A stretch of DNA of 27,881 nt from a virus. The notes under the pieces were generated by a model. It had not been told where the DNA came from. It worked only from the letters and a program-made list of their open reading frames with translations, and did no database searches. The stretch is from positions 1 to 27,881 of IMG/VR virus record IMGVR_UViG_3300025646_000251, one strand, 5' to 3'. Below are positions 1-8,236 of this stretch, piece after piece; position 1 is the first letter of the stretch; each line of letters begins with the position of its first letter. The translations under genes and the position numbers were made by a program.

Positions 1-1370
1 GTAGCAGAGCTAGTCGAGGCACAGGTGGAGGAGGAGGAGCAAGCGGCGGCAGTGATTCAGGTGCTAGTGCCGGCCGTGACAGCGGTGGCTCAGCCGGCGA
101 CCCCTCTTCATGGATAGGAAGTAATAAGAGATCGTCCGGTGCGGGCGGTCAGATGTCAGAACAAGACATTAAAGACATGATCAAAGAACACGAAGGAGTT
201 CGTACAAGACCGTATAAAGACAGTTTAGGATTATGGACAGTTGGTGTAGGACACTTGATTGGTGACGGTAAATCACTACCGTCTGCGTGGAATCGTGAAT
301 TCAGTATGTCTGAAGTAAATGCTTTATTCGACAAAGATTATGAAAAACATAAAAAAGAAGCACAATCTAATGTTCCTGGATTCAACAAATTTGATTCAAT
401 GGGTAAAGGAGCACTTATTGACCTCACGTTCAACATGGGCGGAGGATGGCCTAGAAAATTCCCTAATACTAGCAGAAAATTAGGTGCTGGTGATACTGAA
501 GGTGCCGCTAGAGGATTAGAAGACAGTTTGTGGTATACTCAAGTTGGTCGTAGAGCACCTAAAATTGTTAACATGGTTAGAAATTCTAAAGTAACTGCAA
601 GAGACGGTGGACTTACTATGGGTCCTGAATCAGGTTACCCAGCTACTCTACACGGAAACGAGATGATCGTACCATCCGATACAGATAGTGCTTTAGCAAA
701 ATTAGGAAAAATACCACTTGAAAAAGATAGTGTTTTAGCTAAATTAGGTAAAATATCTAGTGGAGAATTTGACCTATCTGGATTAGCACTGTCAAAAGAT
801 TTTTCAAAATCTAGTGAATCTTTAGACATTGGAAAATCGCTTGATATTAGTTCGTTAACAGGCGCTCTTACTGATATGACTAGCACTTTGACGAAAAATG
901 TTGATATAGAATCGTTAACAGGCGGTTTTGCTGATTTTACTAGTAATTTGACAAAAAACTTTGATATAGGATCGTTAACTTCTGGTATAACAGATATTTT
1001 TACAAAAACAAGTGAATCTTTTAGCAAACAAGATAGTGAAGTTAATCTAGATCCACTGTCTAGACTTACTGACATGATGACCGTGACAGCGCAAGATTTA
1101 TCTGGTATAGGTTTGGCTGATATAGGTTCTCTTATTGAAAAGCTAGGTAAACCTGAAACAGTAGAAGAAGAAGTTGAAGAAAAAGCTCCTATGGGAGACG
1201 ATGAAATTTACGCTATGATATCTACTAAATTGGATACGATGATAGATAAACTAGACGGACAAAACGGAGCAATGGTTGGTGTGTTAGAGAAACATTTAAC
1301 TCAGATGGTCTCCAAACTAGACGATAACAACGATATCCAAGGCAAAATGTTACAGTACAGTAAAGTGTAA
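1..1370 (+). CDS. Tape-measure-like structural protein with T4-type lysozyme (GH24) domain, 5' partial
   Basis: The reading frame is open from the left edge (first full codon at 3), so this is the C-terminal part of a larger protein. The first 50 codons encode a Gly/Ser-rich linker. A GH24 muramidase domain follows. Counting from the Met at 153, Glu14, Asp23 and Thr29 have the same spacing as the T4 lysozyme triad E11-D20-T26, in HEGVRTRPYKDSLGLWTVG. After about residue 150 comes GPESGYPATLHGNEMIVPS, a motif I associate with C-terminal parts of phage tape measure proteins. Then come two LAKLGKI repeats, three 20-residue D-I-x-S-L-T repeats and an amphipathic C-terminus. A likely role is a tail or baseplate protein that cuts peptidoglycan during DNA entry. 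The Met at 153 has no convincing ribosome site, so a free lysozyme starting there is less likely. It lies directly upstream of the portal gene. Confidence 0.72.
   Translation, partial: SRASRGTGGGGGASGGSDSGASAGRDSGGSAGDPSSWIGSNKRSSGAGGQMSEQDIKDMIKEHEGVRTRPYKDSLGLWTVGVGHLIGDGKSLPSAWNREFSMSEVNALFDKDYEKHKKEAQSNVPGFNKFDSMGKGALIDLTFNMGGGWPRKFPNTSRKLGAGDTEGAARGLEDSLWYTQVGRRAPKIVNMVRNSKVTARDGGLTMGPESGYPATLHGNEMIVPSDTDSALAKLGKIPLEKDSVLAKLGKISSGEFDLSGLALSKDFSKSSESLDIGKSLDISSLTGALTDMTSTLTKNVDIESLTGGFADFTSNLTKNFDIGSLTSGITDIFTKTSESFSKQDSEVNLDPLSRLTDMMTVTAQDLSGIGLADIGSLIEKLGKPETVEEEVEEKAPMGDDEIYAMISTKLDTMIDKLDGQNGAMVGVLEKHLTQMVSKLDDNNDIQGKMLQYSKV
843..1022 (+). repeat. Three tandem 60-bp (20-residue) coding repeats
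   Basis: Units at 843-902, 903-962 and 963-1022 each begin GATAT and encode D-I-x-S-L-T. The first two are closely alike along their length (ending S-x-L-T-K-N), and the third diverges in its second half. The period is exactly 20 codons with no gaps, suggesting duplication of a helical or coiled segment. Confidence 0.8.
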
Positions 1371-1377
1371 CTAAATA
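1371..1377 (+). promoter_or_regulatory. Late promoter box CTAAATA before portal gene
   Basis: CTAAATA follows the stop codon of the lysozyme-containing gene and lies 21 nt before the portal ATG at 1399. An AAGAGAAA ribosome-site candidate sits between. The box resembles the T4 late consensus TATAAATA and recurs before other genes here. Function is inferred from position and recurrence. Confidence 0.6.
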
Positions 1378-1398
1378 TATTTAATTAAGAGAAAACCG

Positions 1399-3189
1399 AT
1401 GCCATATACAAAGAAGTTTACAAACAAGAGCGGACAGTCTAGTCCTATCTCGGGAATCAATAGTAATTCCGGATCTTGGAATGGCGTTGGCCCCAGCGAA
1501 ACCCCTTACGTAAACACAGATTTTGGTTATAAAAACTACATGAGTAGACTTCCTGAAGTCTACACAGGTCACCCTAACAGAATCGAACGTTACAATCAAT
1601 ATGAGATGATGGACGTTGATGCAGAGATCAATGCATGTTTAGATATCATCGCTGAATTCTCTACACAAAAGAACGAACACAATAAGACACCTTTTTCAAT
1701 CGAATTTAAAGAAGACCCAACACCAAATGAGATCGAACTGTTGATGAAGCAGTTACAGCAATGGTGTAAGTTAAACGAATTTGACACTAGAATGTTCAAG
1801 ATTTTCCGTAATACTATCAAGTACGGAGATCAAGTATTTGTACGTGATCCAGAAAACTTTAAACTGTACTGGATTGATATGGTTAAAGTTATCAAAGTGA
1901 TCGTTAATGAAAGTGAAGGTAAGCTACCTGATCAATACGTTATCAAAGATATTAACGTTAACTTACAAAACTTAACAGTTGCACAAAAGAACAACACTGA
2001 CTTTGCCGCTAACCCAACTACAGGGTTAGGTGGTACAGGTGGAGGAGGGGGAGCCGGCGGAGGTGGCTACACAGTACCATCGATGCCGTTTAATACTTCG
2101 GGTAGTAGATTTACTTTAGGACAAGCTGAGTCTGCTATTGATGCAAAACACGTAGTACATTTGTCATTGACTGAAGGCTTAGATCGTTTCTGGCCTTTTG
2201 GACAATCGATCTTAGAAAACATCTTTAAAGTTTATAAGCAGAAAGAATTATTAGAAGACGCTGTTCTTATCTATCGTGTACAACGTGCGCCAGAGCGTAG
2301 AATGTTTAAGATTGACGTTGGTAACATGCCAAGTCACTTAGCAATGGCGTTTGTAGATAGAATCAAGAACGAGATTCACCAAAGACGTATTCCAAGCGTT
2401 CATGGTGGCGCATCAGTAGTTGATGCTACATATAACCCTTTATCAATGAACGAAGATTACTTCTTCCCTGTAACAGCAGAAGGTAGAGGTTCTTCAGTTG
2501 AAGTATTACCCGGTGGACAAAACTTGGGTGAGATCGATGACTTGAAATACTTCAATAACAGACTAGCACGTGGTCTACGTGTACCAAGTTCATACTTGCC
2601 TACTGGCCCTGATGACAACACTACCCCTCTTAATGACGGTCGTGTTGGTACTGCAATGATTCAAGAATTTAGATTTAACCAGTATTGCGAAAGACTACAG
2701 AACTATATCTGTCAAAAACTAGACGAAGAATTTAAACTATTCTTGCGTTGGAGAGGATTCAACATTGATACTGGATTGTTCCAGTTGACATTTAATCCAC
2801 CTCAAAACTTTGCCGCTTATCGTCAAAGCGAACTTGATACTGCAAGAGTATCAACATTCTCGTCAATGGAAGCATTCCCTTACATCAGTAAACGATTTGC
2901 TATGGAACGTTTCTTAGGCTTGAGCGAAGAAGAAATTCAACGTAACGAAGAACTTTGGGAAGAAGAAAATACAGAAGCAACTGATTCTGATCCTCAAGGT
3001 TCTGATTTAAGAAACGTAGGTGTATCTACTGGCGACTTTGATGCTGACATTGATACCAGCGAAGAAATCGAAGCAGGTGAAGAAGCTGAAAATGCCGGAG
3101 ACTTAGGCCCTGACGTTGCAGGACCTGTAGTAGATGCAGGCTCAGCCGCACCCGCAGCCGGTGTTACTCCTCCAGCTCCGGGTGTTTAA
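1399..3189 (+). CDS. 20: Portal vertex protein (gp20-like)
   Basis: This is the dodecameric portal protein of the head-tail vertex, through which DNA enters and leaves; it also nucleates prohead assembly. The 596 residues show gp20 family features: an N-terminal block around residues 50-90 (RLPEVYTGHPNRIERY, then MMDVDAEINACLDII), the core GQSILENIFKVYKQKELLED near 268, RVQRAPERRMFKIDVGNMP shortly after, and VLPGGQNLGEIDDLKYFNNR near 369. It is longer than T4 gp20 (524 residues). The extra length includes a glycine-rich loop near residues 209-227 and an acidic, then Ala/Pro-rich tail after about 515. The start has a late box 21 nt upstream. Its stop overlaps the next start (TAATG), implying translational coupling. 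Confidence 0.95.
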   Translation: MPYTKKFTNKSGQSSPISGINSNSGSWNGVGPSETPYVNTDFGYKNYMSRLPEVYTGHPNRIERYNQYEMMDVDAEINACLDIIAEFSTQKNEHNKTPFSIEFKEDPTPNEIELLMKQLQQWCKLNEFDTRMFKIFRNTIKYGDQVFVRDPENFKLYWIDMVKVIKVIVNESEGKLPDQYVIKDINVNLQNLTVAQKNNTDFAANPTTGLGGTGGGGGAGGGGYTVPSMPFNTSGSRFTLGQAESAIDAKHVVHLSLTEGLDRFWPFGQSILENIFKVYKQKELLEDAVLIYRVQRAPERRMFKIDVGNMPSHLAMAFVDRIKNEIHQRRIPSVHGGASVVDATYNPLSMNEDYFFPVTAEGRGSSVEVLPGGQNLGEIDDLKYFNNRLARGLRVPSSYLPTGPDDNTTPLNDGRVGTAMIQEFRFNQYCERLQNYICQKLDEEFKLFLRWRGFNIDTGLFQLTFNPPQNFAAYRQSELDTARVSTFSSMEAFPYISKRFAMERFLGLSEEEIQRNEELWEEENTEATDSDPQGSDLRNVGVSTGDFDADIDTSEEIEAGEEAENAGDLGPDVAGPVVDAGSAAPAAGVTPPAPGV

Positions 3190-4043
3190 TGAAAATAAAA
3201 CATATTATCACATCCGGTTGCAGTTTTGCTGACCCGCTTACTGACTGGACTTGGCCTCATCTATTAGAACATTATGTAAAGACAATCGATCCTGAAGTTA
3301 CTTTCGATCATAGAGGCATGGGTCATCAAGGTCAAGAACTGATTCAAAAAAAATCAACACATGCTATTATGGATGCTTTCGAAAGAGGGGTAAAACCAGA
3401 AGAAATAGCAGTAGTAGTATCTTGGAGCGGCAATGATCGTAAAACTTGGTACATAACAAACAAAGACTACATCAACGAGATCAAAAATCATTGGGGTCAC
3501 TCAGGCGGAGATGATTGGGACATACAATTCTGTAATCTTGAGAATAATAAAGATGGGATTGATGTAATCGAATACAATAATAAACACGGTCATTATTTCG
3601 TACAGTATAATCCTGACGGGGGCTGGTATCACTCAGCTTGGCATCATAGAGAACCTAAATTTATCAATGACTATGTGATGCTTACTGAACCTGTCACTGA
3701 TAGAGATTACGACAAACATAACATTCACTCGTTACATCTCTCGCTAGAAAACATGATCATGTTACAAAACTTGTGTAAATTACACGGTATTACTTTTTAC
3801 CAGCAGTACTATATGAAACACACATATGCAGACATAGACAGTTTTAAAGATCATCCTATTATCAACTACCTTTACAGACAGATAGATCATGATACAAGAG
3901 TCTTTCCTGCTATACACGAATATGTTGCACCGATGGGGTTGACTCTATCAGAAGCAGATGTACATCCAAATGCAGAAGGGCACAAGAAGTACTTTGACGA
4001 TATTTTAAAGCCTTTCTTGCTAGAAAAAAACTTGTTTGACTAA
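3189..4043 (+). CDS. SGNH/GDSL-hydrolase-like protein
   Basis: This 284-residue protein carries motifs resembling SGNH hydrolase blocks: TSGCSF near the N-terminus (candidate nucleophile Ser12), WSGNDR with Asn82 in the position of the block III G-x-N-D, and EADVHPNAEGH with Asp257 and His259 as block V. SGNH enzymes remove acyl groups from sugars or lipids, so a role in modifying host surface glycans or virion glycans is possible; the substrate cannot be read from sequence. There is no signal peptide or membrane segment. Its ATG shares one base with the portal stop and there is no Shine-Dalgarno site, so translation probably depends on coupling to gp20. It is an accessory gene inside the otherwise ordinary gp20-gp21 interval. 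A second SGNH-like gene lies at 8319. Confidence 0.65.
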   Translation: MKIKHIITSGCSFADPLTDWTWPHLLEHYVKTIDPEVTFDHRGMGHQGQELIQKKSTHAIMDAFERGVKPEEIAVVVSWSGNDRKTWYITNKDYINEIKNHWGHSGGDDWDIQFCNLENNKDGIDVIEYNNKHGHYFVQYNPDGGWYHSAWHHREPKFINDYVMLTEPVTDRDYDKHNIHSLHLSLENMIMLQNLCKLHGITFYQQYYMKHTYADIDSFKDHPIINYLYRQIDHDTRVFPAIHEYVAPMGLTLSEADVHPNAEGHKKYFDDILKPFLLEKNLFD

Positions 4044-4046
4044 ATA
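4040..4046 (+). promoter_or_regulatory. Late promoter box CTAAATA 5 nt before an ATG
   Basis: The box overlaps the stop codon of the SGNH-like gene and ends 5 nt before the ATG at 4052. There is no Shine-Dalgarno site between. If it works like a T4 late promoter (-13 to -6), transcription would begin at the A of the ATG. Confidence 0.5.
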
Positions 4047-4051
4047 CTACT

Positions 4052-4282
4052 ATGAAATTATTTGAGATGTTTGATGCACCAGTTCCGGGTTTTCAAGATG
4101 TTGACAAAGACAACAGCAAACCTGTATGGAGAACCTCTAGAAAAACTAAACTTACTTTAAATCAAATACGTAAATTACGTAAAATGCTAGACGTAAGAAA
4201 CTACGAAAAAGCTAAACATCTAACCAAAGTGAGAAAACAATACGGTGCAAAACCTGAGGCTGAAGGCGCTCCAAGCATCTAA
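4052..4282 (+). CDS. Small basic conserved protein between portal and prohead core genes
   Basis: This is a 76-residue protein with a short N-terminal stretch MKLFEMFDAPVPGFQDV and a basic helical core RKTKLTLNQIRKLRKMLDVR. I recall similar small proteins at this position in marine T4-like phages, where T4 has gp67 and gp68, but no experimental function is known to me. The basic core contrasts with the strongly acidic protein encoded next, so a pairing in the prohead core is conceivable; that is inference. The ATG follows a CTAAATA box by only 5 nt and has no ribosome binding site. Confidence 0.8.
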   Translation: MKLFEMFDAPVPGFQDVDKDNSKPVWRTSRKTKLTLNQIRKLRKMLDVRNYEKAKHLTKVRKQYGAKPEAEGAPSI

Positions 4283-4297
4283 TATTATATCAATTTT

Positions 4298-4316
4298 CAA
4301 CCAAATTTCTTGGTTG
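4298..4316 (+). other. Hairpin CAACCAA-ATTTC-TTGGTTG
   Basis: A perfect 7-bp stem with a 5-nt loop lies 15 nt after the stop at 4282. No T-run follows it, so it is not a typical intrinsic terminator. It may stabilise the 3' end of the upstream mRNA or be an RNA-processing site. The rest of 4283-4433 holds an AAAAC-GTA-GTTTT mini-palindrome and the late box at 4391. Confidence 0.4.
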
Positions 4317-4390
4317 GACCTACAATTCACCTAAAATCTACCAAAAACGCAAAAAAGTAGCACTTAAAACGTAGTTTTGTTGACTACGCA

Positions 4391-4397
4391 CTAAATA
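4391..4397 (+). promoter_or_regulatory. Late promoter box CTAAATA before prohead core gene
   Basis: CTAAATA lies 36 nt upstream of the ATG at 4434, with an AGGAGA ribosome binding site at 4421-4426. This is the standard arrangement, with a leader, for a T4-like late gene. Confidence 0.65.
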
Positions 4398-4433
4398 ACT
4401 ATACAAAGCCATTCTTAATCAGGAGACATTATA

Positions 4434-5228
4434 ATGGACAACAAGAAATTTGAACAACTTATTGACCTCATTATCAATGAAAATGAGGAACAAGCAAAAG
4501 AACTCTTTCATGATATTGTAGTAGAGAAATCTAAAGAAATCTACGAAAACATCATGCAAGAAGAAATGATGGAAATGGACGATGACCTTGAAGAAGGCAT
4601 GGGCGGTCAAGTAGGTGATCTACTTGATGAGATCAATGCTGAAGAAGAGGGTGTTGCTGAAGGTGAAGACGAAGAAGAAATCGAGGTTGATTCTGAAGAA
4701 GTTTTCGACATTGAAGGTGACGAAGAAGAAAGTTCATCCTCAGAAGAAGTTGAAGATGCAGTTATTCGCATCGAAGACAAACTTGACGAATTAATGGCCG
4801 AGTTTGAAGAATTAATGGGCAAAGCCGATGACCTAGAAGGTCGTGACGATGAAATGGACGCTGATCTAAAAGACATCGAAGGCGACGAAGGTGAGGAAGT
4901 AGACATTGATGTTGATGCAGACGAAGAAGTTGTTGCAGAAGCAGTTGCTCTACAGAAAGTAGGCCTTCAGTATCCACACGGTGGAGACAACGGCGCTGAT
5001 ACAAAAAGCCCAGTAGACGCAAACTCAGGTAAAGCTGGCATGGACAGCAAGCCCGTCGATTTCGCTAAAGGCGATGAGAAAGGCCGTCCCGCACCTAAAG
5101 CAAAAGACGTAGATGGTGCATCTAGCTTCCAGAACGTACCTGGTAAAAAGAACGTAAAACTAGACAACGCTCCAAAGCCCGTAACAGCACAGGCTTCAGG
5201 CGTTAATAACAAATCTGTTATAGATTAA
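4434..5228 (+). CDS. Acidic prohead core protein (gp67/gp68-like)
   Basis: This 264-residue protein is extremely rich in Glu and Asp from about residue 40 to 165, including a run of four serines flanked by glutamates. The N-terminus (FEQLIDLIINENEEQAKELF, then VEKSKEIYENI) resembles prohead core proteins of T4-like phages. The last 90 residues are of mixed charge and low complexity. Such proteins fill the prohead interior with gp22 and are cut by gp21 before DNA packaging. Candidate L/V-x-E cleavage sites (for example VAE-G and VAE-A) are present. It is much longer than T4 gp67 (80 residues). The start is fixed by AGGAGA 8 nt upstream. The assignment rests on composition, the N-terminal motif and synteny. 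Confidence 0.8.
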   Translation: MDNKKFEQLIDLIINENEEQAKELFHDIVVEKSKEIYENIMQEEMMEMDDDLEEGMGGQVGDLLDEINAEEEGVAEGEDEEEIEVDSEEVFDIEGDEEESSSSEEVEDAVIRIEDKLDELMAEFEELMGKADDLEGRDDEMDADLKDIEGDEGEEVDIDVDADEEVVAEAVALQKVGLQYPHGGDNGADTKSPVDANSGKAGMDSKPVDFAKGDEKGRPAPKAKDVDGASSFQNVPGKKNVKLDNAPKPVTAQASGVNNKSVID

Positions 5229-5241
5229 GGAACTGATACAG

Positions 5242-5883
5242 ATGGCTTTGTATCTTAAGGAGCACTTGACATTCGACCGAGCAGAAATGGTGGTCGAATC
5301 TGTAAAAGAGGGTAATAGTGATTTAAAAACCCTCTATATGCAGGGTATCTTTATTCAGGGTGGGGTAAGAAACGCCAATGAGCGTGTCTACCCCGTCAAT
5401 GAAATTGAGAATGCCGTTGAGACTCTCAATTCTCAAATCAAAGAAGGACATTCAGTCCTAGGCGAAGTAGACCACCCAGACGATTTAAAAATCAACTTAG
5501 ATCGTGTATCACACATGATTACTAAGATGTGGATGGATGGCCCTAACGGTCTAGGAAAGTTAAAGATTTTACCAACTCCAATGGGTCAGTTAGTTCAGAC
5601 TATGTTGGAATCAGGGGTGAAACTTGGCGTTTCAAGTCGTGGATCAGGTAATGTAAACGACTTAGACGGTAAGGTAAGTGATTTTGAAATAATCACAGTT
5701 GACATTGTTGCTCAACCTAGCGCACCAAATGCATATCCGAAAGCAATTTATGAAGGGCTCATGAACATGAAGCATGGTCATAAAGTGTTAGAAGTAGCAA
5801 GAGAAGCTAGGGGCAACAAGCAAGTAGAACGGTATCTGAAAGACGAAGTAATGCGTCTAATCAGAGACTTAAAGATAGACTAA
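5242..5883 (+). CDS. 21: Prohead core protease (gp21-like)
   Basis: This is the maturation protease (MEROPS S77 type) that cleaves scaffold, core and capsid proteins after L/I/V-x-E motifs and then itself. At 213 residues it matches T4 gp21 (212). The family motifs are visible: NANERVYP near residue 45, GEVDHP with the catalytic His at 78, GVSSRGSG with the serine at 131 or 132, and a downstream DFEIITVDIVAQPSAPNAYP block. AAGGAA at 5227-5232 is the ribosome site. The gene follows the prohead core gene by 13 nt and precedes the scaffold gene by 19 nt, forming one assembly operon. Confidence 0.95.
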   Translation: MALYLKEHLTFDRAEMVVESVKEGNSDLKTLYMQGIFIQGGVRNANERVYPVNEIENAVETLNSQIKEGHSVLGEVDHPDDLKINLDRVSHMITKMWMDGPNGLGKLKILPTPMGQLVQTMLESGVKLGVSSRGSGNVNDLDGKVSDFEIITVDIVAQPSAPNAYPKAIYEGLMNMKHGHKVLEVAREARGNKQVERYLKDEVMRLIRDLKID

Positions 5884-5902
5884 AATCAGAGGGGATATCA
5901 GC

Positions 5903-7006
5903 ATGTTAGATGCTATCAAACCATTAATCGATTCAGGTCTCATTAACGAAGACGTTGCAGGCGATATTGAAACCGTCTGGAAATCTAAACTTAATGAAGC
6001 CAGAGATCAAGTTCGTGGAGAACTCCGTCAAGAGTATGCACAACGATACGAACATGATAGAAGTGTGATGGTTGAAGCCCTTGATAAGATGATTACTGAA
6101 TCTCTAAGTGAAGAAATTAAAGAATTTCACGAGGAGAAAAAAGCAATTAACGAAGACCGCGTAAAAGCAAAGATGAAACTTTCCGAGCAAGCATCAAAGT
6201 TCAATGAGTTCATGGTTACTAAACTAGCCGAAGAAATCAAAGAACTACGTGCTGATCGTAAGATTCAACTTGAAAACCAAGATAAGCTACAGAAGTTTAT
6301 CGTGCAAGCATTGGCCAAAGAGATTAAAGAATTTGCTCAGGACAAGCAAGCAGTGGTTGAACAACGTGTCAAGTTAGTAGCTGAAGGTCGTGAGAAATTA
6401 CAAGCACTCAAAGCAAAGTTTGTTGCAGAGAGCGCCAAGAAAGTATCACACGCAGTATCGTCTCATCTTAAAGGTGAATTATCACAATTAAAAGAAGACA
6501 TTCAAATTGCTAGAGAAAATACTTTTGGTCGTAAGATTTTTGAGACATTCGCATCAGAATTCTCAACAACTTATTTAAATGATAAAGCCGAAACACGTAA
6601 CATTGTTAAGACTTTAGAATCAAAAGAACAAGAACTAGCTAAGTCTAAGGCTCAACTTGCAGAAGCAAGAAAAGTCTTAGAGAACAAGGATCGTGAAGTT
6701 CAAATTATTAAAGAGTCAATCAGTCGTGAAAAGGCAATGGAAGAAATTCTTGCACCTTTAAACAAAGAGAAGGCTCAGGTAATGAGAAGTTTACTTGAAA
6801 GCGTACAGACACCAAAATTGAAGTCCGCTTTCGACAAGTATTTACCAGCAGTATTGAATACTGGAAGTGAAAAGAAAGCGAAAGCTCCTTTAACAGAAAG
6901 TGTTTCAGTTGTAGATGGTAATAAATCTGCCACGCAAGCCAAAGAAGTTGAGAGCGAAGGTAACTCAAACGTAATCGACCTCAAGCGTCTGGCAGGGCTT
7001 AATTAA
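5903..7006 (+). CDS. 22: Prohead scaffold protein (gp22-like)
   Basis: This is the major internal scaffold around which gp23 assembles; it is degraded by gp21. The 367 residues are almost all predicted helix or coiled coil, rich in Lys, Glu and Ala. Three diverged segments carry EEIKEF, EEIKEL and KEIKEF (about residues 70-150), which suggests internal duplication. The HLKGELSQLKEDI and ENTFGRKIFETFASEF stretches are typical of the family. Many candidate protease sites occur, such as ITE-S, LSE-Q, VAE-G, VAE-S, LLE-S and LTE-S, consistent with breakdown to small peptides. The ribosome site is AGAGGGG just upstream. It lies between protease and capsid genes as in T4. Confidence 0.93.
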   Translation: MLDAIKPLIDSGLINEDVAGDIETVWKSKLNEARDQVRGELRQEYAQRYEHDRSVMVEALDKMITESLSEEIKEFHEEKKAINEDRVKAKMKLSEQASKFNEFMVTKLAEEIKELRADRKIQLENQDKLQKFIVQALAKEIKEFAQDKQAVVEQRVKLVAEGREKLQALKAKFVAESAKKVSHAVSSHLKGELSQLKEDIQIARENTFGRKIFETFASEFSTTYLNDKAETRNIVKTLESKEQELAKSKAQLAEARKVLENKDREVQIIKESISREKAMEEILAPLNKEKAQVMRSLLESVQTPKLKSAFDKYLPAVLNTGSEKKAKAPLTESVSVVDGNKSATQAKEVESEGNSNVIDLKRLAGLN

Positions 7007-7009
7007 ATA
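7003..7009 (+). promoter_or_regulatory. Late promoter box TTAAATA before capsid gene
   Basis: TTAAATA overlaps the gp22 stop codon and lies 24 nt before the gp23 ATG, with an AGGAG ribosome site at 7020-7024. This would give the capsid gene its own late transcript in addition to read-through from upstream. Confidence 0.55.
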
Positions 7010-7033
7010 GACATAGATTAGGAGATAATTAAA

Positions 7034-8233
7034 ATGTCAAAAGTACTCTTAGAAAGCCGTTGGGACGAGACCAAAGAGGCCCTGTTAGAAGGCTTAAAAG
7101 GCACTCGCCGCTCAACAATGGGTGTTGTGTTAGAGAACACCCGTAAATCACTATTAAGTGAAAACGCTACCGCAGGTTCAACATCTGCTGGTAACATCGC
7201 AACTCTTAACCGTGTGATTCTTCCAGTAATCCGTCGTGTTATGCCAACTGTTATCGCTAACGAATTAGTTGGTGTTCAGCCCATGACAGGACCTGTTGGA
7301 CAGATCCACACATTACGTGTTCGTTACGCTCAGTCATTGACTGACAACTCAGCAGCCGCTACATCTGTAACAGCTGGTGAAGAAGCGTTATCACCATTCA
7401 AGATTGCACAGGCGTACTCACGTACAGCCCAAGCAACTGGAACTGCTAACTCTTATACTGGTGCTGATACAGCAACTTTAGAAGGTAACGGTGGTAAGCA
7501 AATCAGCGTACAAATCTTACGTCAGGCTGTTGAAGCTAAATCACGTAAGTTACAAGCACGTTGGACATTTGAAGCCGCTCAAGACGCACAGTCTCAGCAC
7601 GGTATTGACGTAGAAGCAGAAATTATGGCTGCTCTTGCTCAAGAAATCACTGCTGAAATTGATCAGGAGATTTTACTATCTCTACGTACTTTAGCCGCTA
7701 CAGAGTTTACATACAACCAAGCTACTGTATCAGGTACAGCTACTTACGTTGGTGACGAACATGCCGCATTAGCAGTTCTTATCAACCGTGTTGCTAACTT
7801 GATCGCACAGCGCACAAGACGTGGTGCTGGTAACTGGGCAGTTGTTTCTTCAGCCGCTCTTACAGTTCTTCAGTCAGCTACAACTTCTGCGTTTGCTCGT
7901 ACAACAGAAGGTACATTCGAAGCTCCAACTAACACCAAGTTCGTTGGTACATTGAATGGTTCTATGCGTGTATTCGTTGACTCATATGCCCCTGACACTC
8001 AAGCAGTGTTAGTTGGTTATAAGGGTTCTTCTGAAACTGACGCAGCCGCTTTCTACTGCCCATACATTCCGTTAATGAGCAGTGGCGTTGTACTAGATCC
8101 ATCAACATTCGAACCAGTAGTGAGCTTTATGACTCGTTACGGGTACATCGAATTAACAAACACTGCGTCATCGTTCGGTAACGCGGCTGACTATGTTGGT
8201 GAGATCGCAGTTCAAAACTTAACTTTCCAATAA
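7034..8233 (+). CDS. 23: Major capsid protein (gp23-like)
   Basis: This is the HK97-fold shell subunit. Family blocks are clear: AGNIATLNRVILPVIRRVMP, then PTVIANELVGVQPMTGPVG, the EAKSRKLQARWTFEAAQD helix and the AEIMAALAQEITAEIDQEIL helix. At 399 residues it is shorter than T4 gp23 (521), and I see no counterpart of the T4 insertion domain. The N-terminal propeptide of about 43 residues holds L-x-E sites; LSE43-N44, just before ATAGST, is the best candidate for gp21 cleavage and would leave about 356 residues. Codon use is regular and the ribosome site strong, as expected for the most abundant virion protein. A terminator follows. No gp24-like vertex gene is seen. Confidence 0.96.
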   Translation: MSKVLLESRWDETKEALLEGLKGTRRSTMGVVLENTRKSLLSENATAGSTSAGNIATLNRVILPVIRRVMPTVIANELVGVQPMTGPVGQIHTLRVRYAQSLTDNSAAATSVTAGEEALSPFKIAQAYSRTAQATGTANSYTGADTATLEGNGGKQISVQILRQAVEAKSRKLQARWTFEAAQDAQSQHGIDVEAEIMAALAQEITAEIDQEILLSLRTLAATEFTYNQATVSGTATYVGDEHAALAVLINRVANLIAQRTRRGAGNWAVVSSAALTVLQSATTSAFARTTEGTFEAPTNTKFVGTLNGSMRVFVDSYAPDTQAVLVGYKGSSETDAAAFYCPYIPLMSSGVVLDPSTFEPVVSFMTRYGYIELTNTASSFGNAADYVGEIAVQNLTFQ

Positions 8234-8236
8234 GCC

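Noticed and set aside
153-1370. Free-standing lysozyme gene starting at the Met at 153
   Set aside because: The frame stays open to the left edge and encodes a plausible Gly/Ser linker; no good ribosome site precedes 153.
4298-4316. Intrinsic terminator after the 76-residue gene
   Set aside because: The stem is perfect but no T-run follows. It is kept only as a hairpin.
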